Part shown: one piece after another, positions 10,412 to 22,791 of the stretch | Layout of the letters: every line of letters begins with the position of its first letter | How positions within the stretch are numbered: the first letter of the stretch is position 1 | Notes under the pieces: model-generated | Databases searched by the model: none | Told to the model about the DNA's origin: nothing | What the model saw: the letters and a program-made list of their open reading frames with translations, nothing else | Made by a program: the position numbers and the translations under genes | Assembly (NCBI GenBank): GCA_003999685.1 | Contig: CP021222.1 | Span: forward strand, 3,286,001-3,350,000 | Reading direction: 5' to 3' | Origin: Taiwanofungus camphoratus | Taxonomy: Eukaryota; Basidiomycota; Agaricomycetes; Polyporales; Taiwanofungaceae | DNA: 64,000 nucleotides

Positions 10412-11880
10412 GGCAGTCAAGATGATTGTAACTATGGTTAGCCCGACGCTGAGTGTTGGTGGCGGGATTATATGTCGGCGGCGAGCCAGGCACTGTTAAC
10501 ACGAAGCACGTTCATCCACATCTGGCAGCGCTCTCCACGGCGACGCACAGCGACGAAAGGCGGGCGTGCCCTGACGTCAGAGTCCAGAAATTGAAAGTGT
10601 TCGGCGCTCCCAATGTAGCTCCTCGCATCCTCTGGACTTCCTCCACCAGCCCAAGGAAATCCGGTCCCGAAGAGTATGGAACGAAACGCATTGGGTTTTG
10701 TTCAAAATCTAATTCTCTGGTTGCTGTCATCACTTGGCCGACTGCACCACCACGCGCTGTAATAGTGGCACAACATTCTGAGATAATCAATGGAAACCCT
10801 GCGTGTGCCCGTGCATGTCCGAATGGCCTCCGAAACTTGTAACGTTGTGAATTGCTCACGGTGCACCAGACAACCTCTCGCTTCTGCTCCTAGTCCATCC
10901 AAGCCAAGCGTTTCGTCAAATCAGCACGAGAGACCTCCACAGCTTCAGTGTCATCTGTGAGCCTCAGGAGTGTCAGAAGAGCCGTCCGATGCGCAAATAT
11001 TCCACCCTAGATATCAGTCCCGATGTGTCGTAAAATCATGTATGTCAACTGTATGAATATCCTACCCAACGGTCGGGCTTCTACGCGGAGCATGGGCACC
11101 GCAGTGAGGTCCGAACTGATAGAAACCAGTCGCTGTGACTATGAGCCAGATATATCCTCAGCTCCGAAAATCAAAATGTTGAATCCTTGAGACCAGTTTC
11201 ACGTGGGACGTATTGCGTTGAATTGGATGGGAAGGAACGTTTTGGATGGTCTTCACCCAGTCGAACATCCCCAGATCTCAACAATGCCGGCGCATCTAAG
11301 TCCTGAACCATTCAGCTTGAACGATAGCCATCTGAGCAATGGACCTAAGAGAACTGCAAACACCTTATCGCGCAACGCACGGGTAATGTTCCCTCTTCAG
11401 AGGTCAATATCTTGAACCAAGGGAGCTGCTCATGCCAATCTACCGCAGCGAGACAGCGTCGCTAGGTAAGTTGATCCGGTTTGAAGGGGCGCACATACCT
11501 CTACTTGCCCACGTACGTATGTGGGAGTGCCGCCCGATAGTACAGAGGCGAAGCTCTCCGACACCGGTAGGTAGCCTTGCTTAGAGGGCTACACACTCTC
11601 ATGCAGAAACACTTTGAGAATAGCGCTCAGCAGACCAATTGTCGTGGACACATCCACCCCACCGTATTCCTTGGCTAAATTGGTCCACGACATCCAATCC
11701 GCTAGTATAGCGCATCGATTCATGTACACATGCACCCAGGCGCGTCCCTCCTGCAGGGAGCTCCGCCGCAAAATAGCTAATATACAACGCGGAAGTACTC
11801 TCGTACCTTAGAGACGCATCATCATAGCACTTCATCTTATGAAACACCGCCTGACAAAGTGCGACACGGGCAAGGCCGGC
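10412..11880. other. Intergenic region
   Basis: A TATA-like ATTATATG at 10467-10474 suits the minus-strand dehydrogenase. A 115-codon minus ORF at 10512-10859 has no motif. From 10900 to 11880 the sequence is stop-rich with no feature seen. Confidence 0.45.
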
Positions 11881-13334
11881 TCAGAAATCATCATCCGTCA
11901 TCTCCATCTCGAGTTCTTCCGGACTGAGCAAACAGTCCGCGTACGCCTGCAAATCGGGATCAGCAACACCCCACATTGGCGCAGCCACCGGGTGCTGGCC
12001 GCTGCCTGGCGCGGCCAGCCAACAGACACTCACCTCGAGGTCCAAGTCGTCCACAGGCGCACTCGCGCTCACGCTCGGCATCGTCTTCGGGTCCGCGCTC
12101 CCCATCCCTGCTCGCACCCTCCCGCACACGTGCCTCTCGAGCGCCTCCCAGTCGCGCTCGGGCGCCTCCGGCCGCAGGGCGCCCATGTTCGCGAGCCGGT
12201 CCGCGCCCTCGTTCCCCTCCTCCCCGACGTGCCCGCGCACGTACTGCAGGTGCACCTGCGCGCAGCGGTGCTTAGCCGCGACCGCGCGTCGCGCATGAGC
12301 TGGGCACGCACCTTCTGCCCCTGGCGCCCGCGCTCGTCGAGCAGGGCGGAGAGGTAGCGGATGAGCGCCGCGTTTTTGACCGGCTGGCCGGACGCGCTCT
12401 TGAAGCCTGTGGCGATCCACTTTGGCAGCCAACTCCGGAAGCCTAGACATTTGTAATATGAGTTGGCCAAACATCTCAGGGAGAAGGCCGAGAACCTACA
12501 ATTAATGCTGTATTGCGAGTCTGTCTTGATCAAGAGCGGGTGCTTAATCCTTGATGCGGTTTCCAGGACGCGTACAATTGCCTGCAACGAATGTAGTAAC
12601 ATTGAGTAAAGGACTTGGAGGAATATTAATATAGGAGATGATAGTTATCGTGGCCGTGAAGCAAGTTCTTTCTTTCTCTTCAAGAAGCTTGCAACCAAGG
12701 ACGGGATTGACACGCACTATGAGCTCGGCACGATTGTTGGTCTGCGCCCCCGGGCACCGCTCAGCAAGATTGCTGAAAATGCGCAACCATATAGATCAGC
12801 AATCGCCCAACAGGAAAATTGTTAACTGACCGGGGGTCGTCTCGACCCCACCACACACCGATGCCAGCAACGGAGCCAGGCTGCCCGTTCCCCTTGCATG
12901 CGCCGTCAGAGTAGACAACGTCCCACCCGCTCTCGTCTTCAAGTACCTCGGCAGCAATATTGTACTTTCCGCCCTTTGATCCAGCTGTCGATGCAGACGA
13001 GGATTTTGACTCGACCTTGGAGAGGGGCTTAGGGGCAGGAGCTCTCGATACGGACGACACGGGTATAGGAGGCGCAGACTGGCTTGCGGAGCCACCAGAA
13101 AGTGTAGATGGTGCCCTGTGCAAGCGCACGTAGTCCTCCGCCTCCGCTGCATTGGTGAATTTCTTGTGCTTGGCGCCGTTGAAACCAAGAACCTGTGCCT
13201 CGCATTCGTCCCTGGTAGGATGAGCAAATGGAGCGCCGAACAAGGAGGAGCGCAGGAATGTACCAAGCTGTGTAGACACCAGGCGCGCGGCCTCTGGCGA
13301 CGGCGTAAAAGGCAGGCCCCTTCGCCTTAGGCAT
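11881..13334 (-). CDS. Ribonuclease H1 with N-terminal viroplasmin domain
   Basis: Seven exons. The N-terminal domain (FYAVARGRAPGVYTAWDECEAQV, then FNGAKHKKFTNAAEAEDYV) is the viroplasmin-type module that binds RNA:DNA hybrids in eukaryotic RNase H1. After an Ala/Ser/Pro linker comes the RNase H fold with catalytic residues: Asp in YSDGACKGNG, Glu in TNNRAELI, Asp in KTDSQYSIN, and GHVGEEGNEGADRLAN with the final His and Asp. It removes RNA from RNA:DNA hybrids in the nucleus and possibly mitochondria. The last intron is 87 nt, divisible by three and free of stops, so retention would insert 29 residues between DLDLE and AYADCLL. The acidic end MTDDDF is unusual. A TATA-like element lies about 60 bp upstream (13393-13401). 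Confidence 0.9.
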
Positions 13335-16300
13335 TGTGAGGGAGAAACGATCAGGTTGCGAGCCTTGAGCGTAGCTGCGTGTGTGTAGAGCCAAATATAA
13401 AGGCAAGCTTGCAACTGCAATTGAATTCCTGTATATATACCGGCTAAGATGTAAACAAAGTGAAGGTATGGGAGCCAGAGCGAGTTTTGATGTCCGCGAT
13501 AAGGAAGGAAGCTCTGTCAATGACGAGGACGAAACTTCCTCCTGCCCGAGGCACAGATATGTCGACTACTGTGCAATGAAAGACGGAAGATGTACAGAGT
13601 CAATCGCGTTCTGTGGGTATGTTCAAGTCATGCCGTGTAGAGCTCTAGAGGAGTACTAGTACTTACGCCTTGGGAAAAACACGATCTCCTCATAGTTCAC
13701 GTGATCGCATCGGGGTCTCCACGTGCATTGGTTCGGCGGACGCGACCGGTCTCTTATTCAAGTTGGGTCCCCCCATCAATGTGTAACTCTGACTGCCTCT
13801 TGAAAGAAAGGAGTAACATCAATTCATGAAGCATAGAATTTTTATGGCTGACATCGAGCGGAGCTCTCAGATCGTTGGACCGAATTTCGCCACACAGAAG
13901 CCTATAGCGAATGCCTGAGTAGACAGGCCCAGCTCGGTGCCTGCCTCCCTCGGTGAATGGTAGACGGCGACAGCCAATTAACAACTCTAAGGGCATCGAC
14001 TCTGACCAGTGGCTGCTACAGGATATGTGAGGCCTTTGGGATACTATTGATGAGGGCAGCTTTTATGCCAGGCCTATCCTTATCGGACCGTTAGCGACAT
14101 CCATATCACATTCAAGCTTGTGTCTACACCCTCTCAGGCATTTAGTAATTTGTCATCTGTTGTGCTGGATCAGACAAATTGAAAGGACATCGTGATCACC
14201 GTCAATGATTCTATAACCATACCTACGGCTTGGTTTGCGACAAGGATCCCATTGATACAGCTGAAGAATGTTGTTCTGAGCTCCTTACTTTGGAAAGCGT
14301 CCAGCAGCTATGAAGGTAGACGATGATGTTGGACATACACTCCACGCTCCTAATATTAAATATAGAACGAGGCTCGGGACGCTTCCTTCCATGTATTGCT
14401 CAATTCAAATTCTCAATTGAAACTCACGCTGTGAGTGCATGATGCAGTTGAACATGCAAAATTGCACCTCTCAGCTTTGATATCGGTGACTGCAAGAAAC
14501 CTTGATAGTACACGACGACGGAGCGTCGAATAATCTACGAGTACATGACCTGCACCGTCGCCGAGTGGAATTGAGCTGACAACCATTCGCTACCCGTGCT
14601 GCGCTCCATTATCTGACCTGTGCGTCATCCGTCTGTAACACATGGCAAGGCATCCCTTCTTGATCTAATTCTCTCTTATTAGTATACAACCGCGATATCG
14701 ACCTTGGGATTAAGTCATCTGCTACAATTTGCAGCCGTTGACTGTAGGGACCATGAACCAATAATTCAATTATTCTCAATTTAGAAACTTCATCGGGGAT
14801 AAGACCTTACACACCAAATGGAAAATACGGCATACCGCGCGCCATGAACGGCCTCCTTGGGTTTCGCTTCAGCTTCTGATCCCTTCAACATGATATTTCA
14901 ATGATGTCCGAAAATCCAAGACGGGTATATGCCATCATGCTCGGGTGAAAAGACCTTAACTTCAAGTGCTGACGCCCCACCTAGTTCAGTAAGTCATTAG
15001 TATATCAATCCCCCGGATGGTTTAGCACCGCAATCTTTGGCCTGAGTGAGAGTCCCGGATTATTGTAGAGTCGACGCACTGCGGCTAGTATCGCTTCACT
15101 AGTCCTCTTTGTACGACACTCACTAGTATCGATATGCCATAACATGGCATGATCATGAAAATCAGGATACATGTTTCCCTTACCGCAAAGGGGGGTTACA
15201 TAATTCAGGCATTACACTGGCGACAAGGGAACGCAAGAAGGTCAGATCGAGATCGGGAAGAGGGAGGGTATCACAAAATTCACAAAAATATTTCGCAATC
15301 AGTCTCGTCTTAAGCACGAGGTGACCGAGGTCCCTTCTCCTTGCAGGGGACCACTTTATGACGAGTTTCGTAGAGCATGTGGGCTTCCGCGCGATAGCTA
15401 TGCGGATTGATTTTTGCACCATCAGCAACCCTAAGCACCGCATGTTCCTGAGAACTATTAGCACGATTTGCAGGACAGAGCATCGTGCACACGCGGAAGT
15501 CTCTGAGATTGACCCTTCGGAGAAGAACGGATGAAGGGAAAGTGGAAGAACTTCGGCCGAATTCGGGCTTGCCTGATTCGGGGGGTTCCATTTCGATGGG
15601 TTCCGGGGTCCTGCTAGTTGGCTTCTTGATCGAGAATGAGCCTGCTATTCGAGACTGCAGACCTCGACTCAAAAAAAACAAGTCTTCTACGTCCCCATTT
15701 GAAAGGAGCACACGAAGTGAAGGTGCAACTGAGACACATTCCGCATTTCTCGAGCGTTAGGTCATTCATACGGTATTCAGTGAGACATTTGAGAAAGGTC
15801 CGTATGTTTGTCGCCATGAACGCCTTCAGTTGCCGGTAGCTAAAAATACAGGTGTCCGGAATAGGGTCGAGTCACCGCTAGATCTGGTCCGAAACCAGGC
15901 CCAAATTTTCGGACTCTTGGTCCTATGTTTTTACCAGTCCTCCAGACGCCAAGTTTTTCTCTATCAGAGATGCAAAGCACCGCACTCAAGAAAATTACTT
16001 ACAAGGAGGATTTCCTGAATCTGTATGAGCTGCCAGACACCTTAGGTGTGATCCTCACTGTTCCGAGGCATTCGTGCGGGCTGTGGTTTTTCTCGGGCCT
16101 GGATACACATCTGATCGCGATCAATCGATATTCTATCGAGATAGAAACCATGCTCTCCGACTAGATTTCAAGTCATCGCACTTATTATATCTTCTGGCAC
16201 ATTTTTGGCCGTTTTAAATTTCACAGGAACGATGGCAATAGCCTTAATCGTTCAACTGATAGTGAAGGAACAGCGTCGAGCGCTGGCTTCTACAAGAGGC

Positions 16301-16958
16301 GGAGCGTTTTAAAATCGTTTATGTGGGAGAATTTAGAAATGCAAGATGTCGGACATGCAGGGAGATACCGGAATAGAGCGTGAAAATGCCAAGCGAGACA
16401 AACCACGATTACCATATTTGGTCGATAGTGAGTTTCGCAGACACCCGAGTTGGGTGGAATCCGAATGTTGCGGCTGACGTCGGATTTGCGTCGGTCCTGC
16501 TCCATGTTCAGGAAAATCTCTAATGTTTCACGACTCACTTATGGTGTCGGATGTGGAGTGCCAGGGTGTTTCAAAACCGATATTGTACTCCAATCGTCGT
16601 TCGGGTGAGTGTTGTCTACTCCTGATATCTGTTCTTCGGGCTTATTCGCACAATTTCTCGTCGCAACAGCTACTTCCATCGACCGCTCAATTTTTGCACT
16701 GCATTCCTTCCGGGTCAGGTTTATCGGCCTATTTTACTTGCTTTGTCAGCAGTATCCGCCCGTGGACCCGTCTTTGCCCCTGTCGGTATCGGCCTTATCC
16801 TCCCTGTTTGCATCCGCCATTGTCCGTACTCATTCCACATATATATCTGACAGGAGATTCCCTCCAAATCCGCTTTCCTTCCATTTCCCTTCCGCGCAAG
16901 CGGCCCTTCGTCTCTTTTATTTCTCTCCTAACGACATAGATCTACTCTATTGTACAAA
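13335..16958. other. Long gene-free region
   Basis: About 3.6 kb of mixed, slightly AT-rich sequence. The longest ORFs (minus 15310-15711, 133 codons; minus 13754-13996) show no family motif or splice partners. The last 400 bp is pyrimidine-rich and forms the promoter and leader of the transporter. No repeat seen by eye. Confidence 0.5.
16840..16846 (+). promoter_or_regulatory. TATA-like element of the MFS transporter
   Basis: TATATAT about 115 bp before the ATG at 16959, followed by a strongly pyrimidine-rich leader, the usual pattern at highly expressed fungal promoters. Confidence 0.4.
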
Positions 16959-19129
16959 ATGACTTCTACTACTCCTAGCGAGACAGCTACCATTGCTGCC
17001 GCCGAAGAGCACCCTCGTATCTCCTCGTCTTCAAGAGACGAAAATGGCCATCACCATTCTCATTCTGATGTGACCGCGGCCACCAAACCCCCCGTTACTC
17101 ACGATGCCGCTCGTGCGGATCTGAGTTTCCCCTTCGAAACAACTGATGTCGACCGCGGTGGTATGACCGATGAATACCGTGTCGCGTCGAAGACTGGTTT
17201 CGTCCCGGCTGATACAGCTCTTCGCCCCATTCCGACCCATGTCTCGGTCATACCTGGAGCTCTCCGCGATCCGGAGAAGGCTGCAGCACTGAAGGACATG
17301 AAGTTGGTAACATGGCTGGAGAACGATCCAGAGGATCCACGAAATTGGTCAAGTTTGTACCGATGGTGTACGTGTTCTCTTTTATTCGGTCGTCTGTGTC
17401 GCCCCTGATCACTTTCAATGCAGACCTTACTGCCGTCTGCGCAATCTCTGTTGTTGCTGTGGCTTTTGCGAGTGCTGTCGTCACAGGTGGTTTTGAGGGT
17501 ATCGAGACAGAATTTCACGTTGGAGAAGTAGTCACTGCGCTGAGCGTTTCCCTCATGGTCTGTGGTTTCGGGATCGGTCCTCTTCTGTGGTCGCCTCTTG
17601 TAAGTAGTTTCACCATGTCCCACCTGAAAAATTCACCTCAACTCCTACAGAGCGAGCTAGTTGGCCGGAGGCCCGTCTGGATCATTCCATCCGCTATTTA
17701 CGTCAGTGAGTATAAATTCAGTCGGATGCGTGTGTTGTGATATAACGTTGACTTTGTCTTACACAGTCTTCAATATCCCCTGTGCTGTCGCCAAAAATAT
17801 CCAGACCCTTCTTATCTGTCGATTTTTCTGTGGTTTTTTCGCTTCAGCTCCTCTCACCTTGGCTGGTGGTACGATCTCTGATATTTGGGATAACAATGAG
17901 CGTGGTTTCGCCATTGCGCTGTTCGCCGCAGCCCCGTATGGTGGCCCTGTTCTGGGGCCCATTGTTGGTGGCTTCGTCGGCGAGACAGTTGGTTGGCGAT
18001 GGATCCTCTGGGTAAGATGATGTTCCTGGTTCGTTTTCTGATTACTTACGATGGCTTTAGGTTAACATGATATTTGCTGGTGTCGTCTGTTTGTTCTGCT
18101 GCACCATTCCCGAGACTTTCGCTCCGGTGCTGCTCAAAAAGCGTGCCGCACGTCTACGTAAGGAGACCGGTAATCCTAACATAACTACCGAGCAAGACCT
18201 TTTCAAGGCCTCCCTCTCACATATTATCGTTGAAACCCTCATCCGCCCATTTCGTACGTTCATTATGTCGCACATAACGCTTCGACATTGACAATTTTTC
18301 AGAGATGCTTGCAACGGAGCCAATCCTGCTACTGATGTCATTGTACATTGCGCTTATTTATGGTCTACTCGTGAGTCGTTCTAACCACAATGATTTCTAT
18401 TGGTCTTACTTTATTTTAGTACGCCTTTTTCTTCAGTTTCCCCGTGGTATTTGGCGAAGGTTACCACTTCAACGATGGTCTGACAGGCCTCACCTTCTGC
18501 TCAGTGCTGATCGGGCTATTCATCGCATTATTCGTCACACCTCGTATCGAAGTCAACTACCGTGCACGAGCTGAGGCTAAAGGCGGCCGTGCTGATCCTG
18601 AAGATCGTCTCGTCGGCATGATGATTGGGTGCTGGTTTGTACCAATTTGTACGTTATGCTTCCTCCAACATGCTTTTACCGCACCTCTGACGAGCCAATT
18701 CTAGCCATGTTCATCTTTGGTTGGACCAGTCCCCCTGCCGTTATGCCCGGAGGTGGTCATTGGGTCGGCCCTGTCTCATCCGGAATTCCATTTGGCTTCG
18801 GCATGGTTATCATCTATTTCTCTGCCAACGCTTACCTGATCGACGCTTTCCCTGGCTATGTTGCGTCCGCCTTGGCAGCAAAGACTGTCATTCGTTCCGG
18901 ATCCGGTGCCGCTATGCCATTGTTTATCACCGCGATGTACCACAATCTCGGTAATGGTTGGGCTGCATCAGTATGGGGCTTCATCTCTGCTGCTATGGTA
19001 AGCATTTGGCTGCTTTCACCGTTGGAACTACGTGCTAATTGCGTGCGATCAACCCAGATTCCTATCCCTTTCCTATTCTACCATTACGGACGGTCCATTC
19101 GCGCCAAGTCAAAACGTGCTGTGGCATAG
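16959..19129 (+). CDS. MFS transporter, DHA1 drug/polyamine antiporter type
   Basis: Nine exons (16959-17367, 17424-17599, 17651-17705, 17767-18011, 18061-18253, 18303-18370, 18420-18648, 18705-18997, 19058-19129) give 579 aa. A long hydrophilic N-terminus ends in DPEDPRNWSS, the signature before TM1 of fungal DHA1 transporters. Other landmarks: LSELVGRRPVW in the TM2-3 loop, GGTISDIW, APYGGPVLGPIVGGFV, GWRWILWVN, and PETFAPVLL at the start of the central loop. About 12 membrane segments fit a plasma-membrane proton antiporter for drugs, polyamines or related organic cations (TPO/FLU1-like). The true substrate cannot be read from sequence. Its 3' end converges with the phosphatase gene. A TTG upstream in frame is not a start; the ATG follows TGTACAAA. 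Confidence 0.92.
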
Positions 19130-19588
19130 ATATTCACTCTTTTGCTTCATAGCTTTCCTTCTTTGATTATCTCCTCCCGCAATCTTCTTTCTCTCTACCG
19201 CAATCGATTTCACTCTTCATACTGCATACTGCATCATGCATCGTGGTTAGAGGTGGTGGTTGGCTTGTAAATTATCATTCATACCCGGTTGCCCGAACAA
19301 TCTAGAATTTTATAATTAGGACAACTGAGTCGCTTTCATGGTGCACCTTAGCAATCAGATTATTCGTTCACTTTTCAGCATGCGTGCCAGAAGCAAGTTC
19401 GTGAATTATGGCGAGAAAGGGTATGGTGACTATTCCTCTGCTGCCAGTCTCTACACTCCTGTTTGCCCATTGGCAGAAAACACCGCTCTCGCCAGTAAGT
19501 GATGTGTATCAAATGGTACGGGTGATTTGGTCTTGCATCACCGGGGACTGAAATTCATCTCTATGCTCTATGCAAATATAGATGTGAC
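19130..19588. other. Convergent 3' region
   Basis: T-rich 3' sequence after the transporter, then sequence leading to the phosphatase stop. No gene seen. Confidence 0.5.
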
Positions 19589-20744
19589 TCAAACTTCCCG
19601 AGAAATCAGCAAGTTGGTACGGATTTGTGCGAAATCCTGGTCTGTCAGTTTGGTATGTGTTCTCAAATATGCCTCTGCCCCTCCAAATTGATCTTGTATT
19701 ACTTTGAGTATGTTTCTCATTGAGTCCGGTCTATGATTCGCGCATTAAGTGCTCGCGACCAAAAGCATAGTCCCATGAAAGTCAGACTCACTTTGCATTT
19801 GCCATGTTGATCGTTCCGGCTCGATTATCTCGGAAGACTTGCTCTTTCTCGAAGCGAGCGGCCAGCAGAGGCAGTGCCGGCTGTAATCCGACCGTCGTCA
19901 AAGCGTAGTCCTTGACAATGTCCTCGTCACTGACTCCAAGGAGCTATAGTGGATCCATATACTTCATCAGCTGCAGCACGGACCGGACCAGGGCAAGATG
20001 AACACCTTAAGTATCAAGGCTGCAAAGATGCCGGTTCTGTCTTTACCGGCTATGAGGGAATGTGAGGTTTCAAGTTTCGGACAATGTCATCATCAGGTCT
20101 CACCAGTGCAATGTATTAAGCACGCCTCGTTAGGATGATCACGCAAGTGCACGAGAACGGTTTCTAGAGCAGGCCCTCCTGTCTGCAAAATCTGACCATA
20201 CAACTTCAAGAATGCCTGACGAATGGGTTGAGACCCGAAGCACGCTCGAGTGAGCTTGTTCTCCCATTTCCGATTGGCACAGACTGACCTCGGCCTCGCT
20301 CGTTGCGAAACTCTTGAGCCTAGAGAGAATGTAAGGTGGCACATGAACACTTCGACACAATGTCACCGGTATATCTTCACTTCACCTTTCTGCGACTCCA
20401 ACTGGATCGAATGCTTCATCCAGGATTGGTGCCCTGACGAATTCGACACCCTCGATCCCAAGGTTGGCTGAATTGTACTTCGCGATTTCGACATCGGCAC
20501 GCAAGTCGAACACTTTCCTTATCCCAAGCTCGTGTAATTGTTTGACACCTCTTTCAGTTATACGTGACGGATCGCCGGATCGAAACAAATGCGATGACTT
20601 GACGATAACGGCAGGATCAGCTGTAGCATAGCCTCCAAAATCTCGGATATTGATGACGCCTTCAACAACAACGAAAGGCGGAAAAGAAAGGGCCACTGTG
20701 GTGGCCTCCTCTTCAGGAAGAGGAATTGCTAAAGACTCTGACAT
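19589..20744 (-). CDS. Protein tyrosine/serine phosphatase (PF13350-type)
   Basis: Six exons. The N-terminus has VEGVINIRDFGGYATADP and HLFRSGDPSRITERGVKQL, the hallmark start of the tyrosine/serine phosphatase family found widely in fungi and bacteria. KVFDLRADVEI follows. The catalytic P-loop HCTAGKDRTG is created across a splice junction (donor GTGAGA after CATTGCACTG, acceptor CTCATAG), with nucleophilic Cys and terminal Arg both present. Downstream, DIVKDYALTTVGL and AANMANAK-like helices lead to YLRTHTKLTDQDFAQIRTNLL. Likely cytosolic. Family members act on phosphotyrosine peptides or phosphoinositides; this one is not assignable further. Confidence 0.88.
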
Positions 20745-21430
20745 TGCGTTGAACCAGAATCGATGCTCTTCGAGTTTTGAGTTCGTGCAAGCCTGTTTCA
20801 GGCGTCTCAGCCTATCTTCTCATTACATAAATCATACAGGGGCGTCAGATTGTCAATTTGAATGAACCGGAATGTAGAACTTTCGCCATTCCGGACCCGA
20901 GAGGACACGGCGTGCATGGCTTTCGATGTAGACGCAGATATACGATCGATCATTCACCCCGTACGTGTAAAATATGCCACCAGTCTTCACGGGCCACCCT
21001 CACTTCCCTGGCTTCATCAGGATCGTGCGCAAATATATTTGATTAGAGAGACCGATTGACTTAGAAAGCAAAATAAGATACCAAAAGAGACGATCGACTC
21101 AGGCCTTACCAGGAGTGACCTCCATTGACCGCATGCAAACCTAAGGACCCAGTAATTTCTCAATCAGAATTTCCATGAAGCCATTGAACTCAATGACCCC
21201 ATGGACACCTTTAAATCTAGTAAAAAGCCATGAAGGGTCCCGATCCAGTATGCAGACTTGAATAAACACGGCGTAGCCAGATAGCCTGGTGTAGCAAAGC
21301 TAATATATTCAAGAGGTGAATGTATCCGAGGGGACAGATGATGAGAACAGTGACAGACAAGCGGGGAATAGACAAAAAAAGACAGGAGTCGCCTACGGTT
21401 CTGCCTCAAAGATGGGCCGATCTAATACAG
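20745..21430. other. Intergenic region
   Basis: Short ORFs only. No motif, repeat or RNA gene seen between the phosphatase start and the 3' end of the next minus-strand gene. Confidence 0.45.
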
Positions 21431-22537
21431 TTATTTAGCCCAAGTTCCCAGCGAAACGTTAAATCGATCCTTACGGACACGCAACCAGTTACGCATCGGG
21501 CGCTCTGGGTCACGACTGGCCGACCACAAGTTCTGCGCCATTAAGCATTCTCGAAGATGTTCTATGAAACCTTCCTCGGTGTAGGTTCGATTGCAACGCT
21601 CACGAAGTCCCGCCATGTCTTCGAGTGGACCGGAGAACATCGCAGCTTGGCAACCTTGGCAGGACGGCACGGATTTTGCGTGAGCCGAAGTCGAGATATG
21701 GAAGGGGCACGGCTGCCATGAAGCGGTGAACATGATCAAAAGCGGGATTCAGATGACCCTTGAAGTCATAAGATGCATTGGCTTTGCGTTCGGCCATTCG
21801 TTTTTCACATGCCACCTTCGCTCTCGAGGCCTTAACATTAATGTAGTCCGCAAGCTCCCCTCCATGAGCTTTAACCGCAGCTTCGTGCATATATTTTTCA
21901 CTGAGAAGGCGTCACCGCTTTTTGATCGCCTCTGTTCGCTTGTGTACGAACCCGGCACTGACAGAATTACGGAAAGCTGTGCAAGTGTGCGTTTCGTCAG
22001 CCTAAACGCACCTTCTGCGTCTGCCGCTGTCATAGGCATGAGAGCAGGAGCTTTATGTAGACAGCGCATGCAACATCTAATGCATTCGGGTATCCAGAGG
22101 AATGTTCCAAACTGTCTGCAAATGGCACACACGCTGGTGCGCAGAACGCGAAATACATCATTCACAGTGAAGTGAGATGCGACCTCCACTTTGGTAAGAG
22201 CAGCTACAACACTCGGCGCGTAGAGCATGATCCATCTGTAGGGTGCTGAGTTGTCAACAACCTGTCGTCCACGTCTACTGATCAGCCGCATAGCGGCGAC
22301 GATGTGTAGGTCAGAGGTTTGGATTACCATATCCAGTACTTCGATGGGCAACGCGTCAAAATCACCGAGAGTAGACAGGCTAGAAGAGCTGTCGAAGTTT
22401 GTGGCAACGAATGATGACTGTCTCTTGGTGGAAATTTTTAGCACAAAAGCATCAAAGTAGTTAGGACGGTAAGCGGGCAAATGCAGAAAGTCGCTGCGCC
22501 TCGACTGGTCGAATAGTGACGGAACCACAAGAGGCAT
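21431..22537 (-). CDS. F-box protein with Cys-rich segment and an apparent frame break
   Basis: The F-box is at about residues 60-105: FDALPIEVLDMVIQTSDLHIV, then LISRRGRQVVDNSAPY. A Cys cluster follows (CAICRQFG, CIRCCMRCL), typical of agaricomycete F-box proteins. One intron joins QLSVIL to EKYMHEAAVKAHGGELADY (donor GTCAGT, acceptor TTCTCAG). Reading continues to AVPLPYLDFGSRKI. At about 21671 the frame shifts by one base, and the family-like continuation VPSCQGCQAAMFSG, YTEEGFIEHLRECLMAQNLW is in another frame, ending at 21431. No intron fits there. F-box proteins recruit substrates to SCF ubiquitin ligases. It is divergent from the F-box gene at 22792, 254 bp away. Confidence 0.72.
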
Positions 22538-22791
22538 GGTGTCATGGATGGGAGACCCAATCGCCCTTGGGTGTTCAATGGCAAGCGTTACAGTCGTGAC
22601 TCGACGCGTCTATTTGTAACGCATACACATTGTCACGATTTAACCGTGAGTGAGGCGAGTATAGGCCCGGGGAAGGCTTACATTATTGAGTCGCTCTCTG
22701 AACCGAGCCAAATTGTTCTCTTCCACACCCGTTAATTGCAAGTGAGTGAGGTACTTCGTTGGTGGAGACTCTCTGGCAGAACTGATGTGCG

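Noticed and set aside
10512-10859. 115-codon minus ORF upstream of the dehydrogenase
   Set aside because: No domain, no splice signals linking it to the dehydrogenase, and the dehydrogenase already has a good start.
15310-15711. 133-codon minus ORF
   Set aside because: Sits in a stop-rich intergenic stretch; no recognisable family or exon partner.
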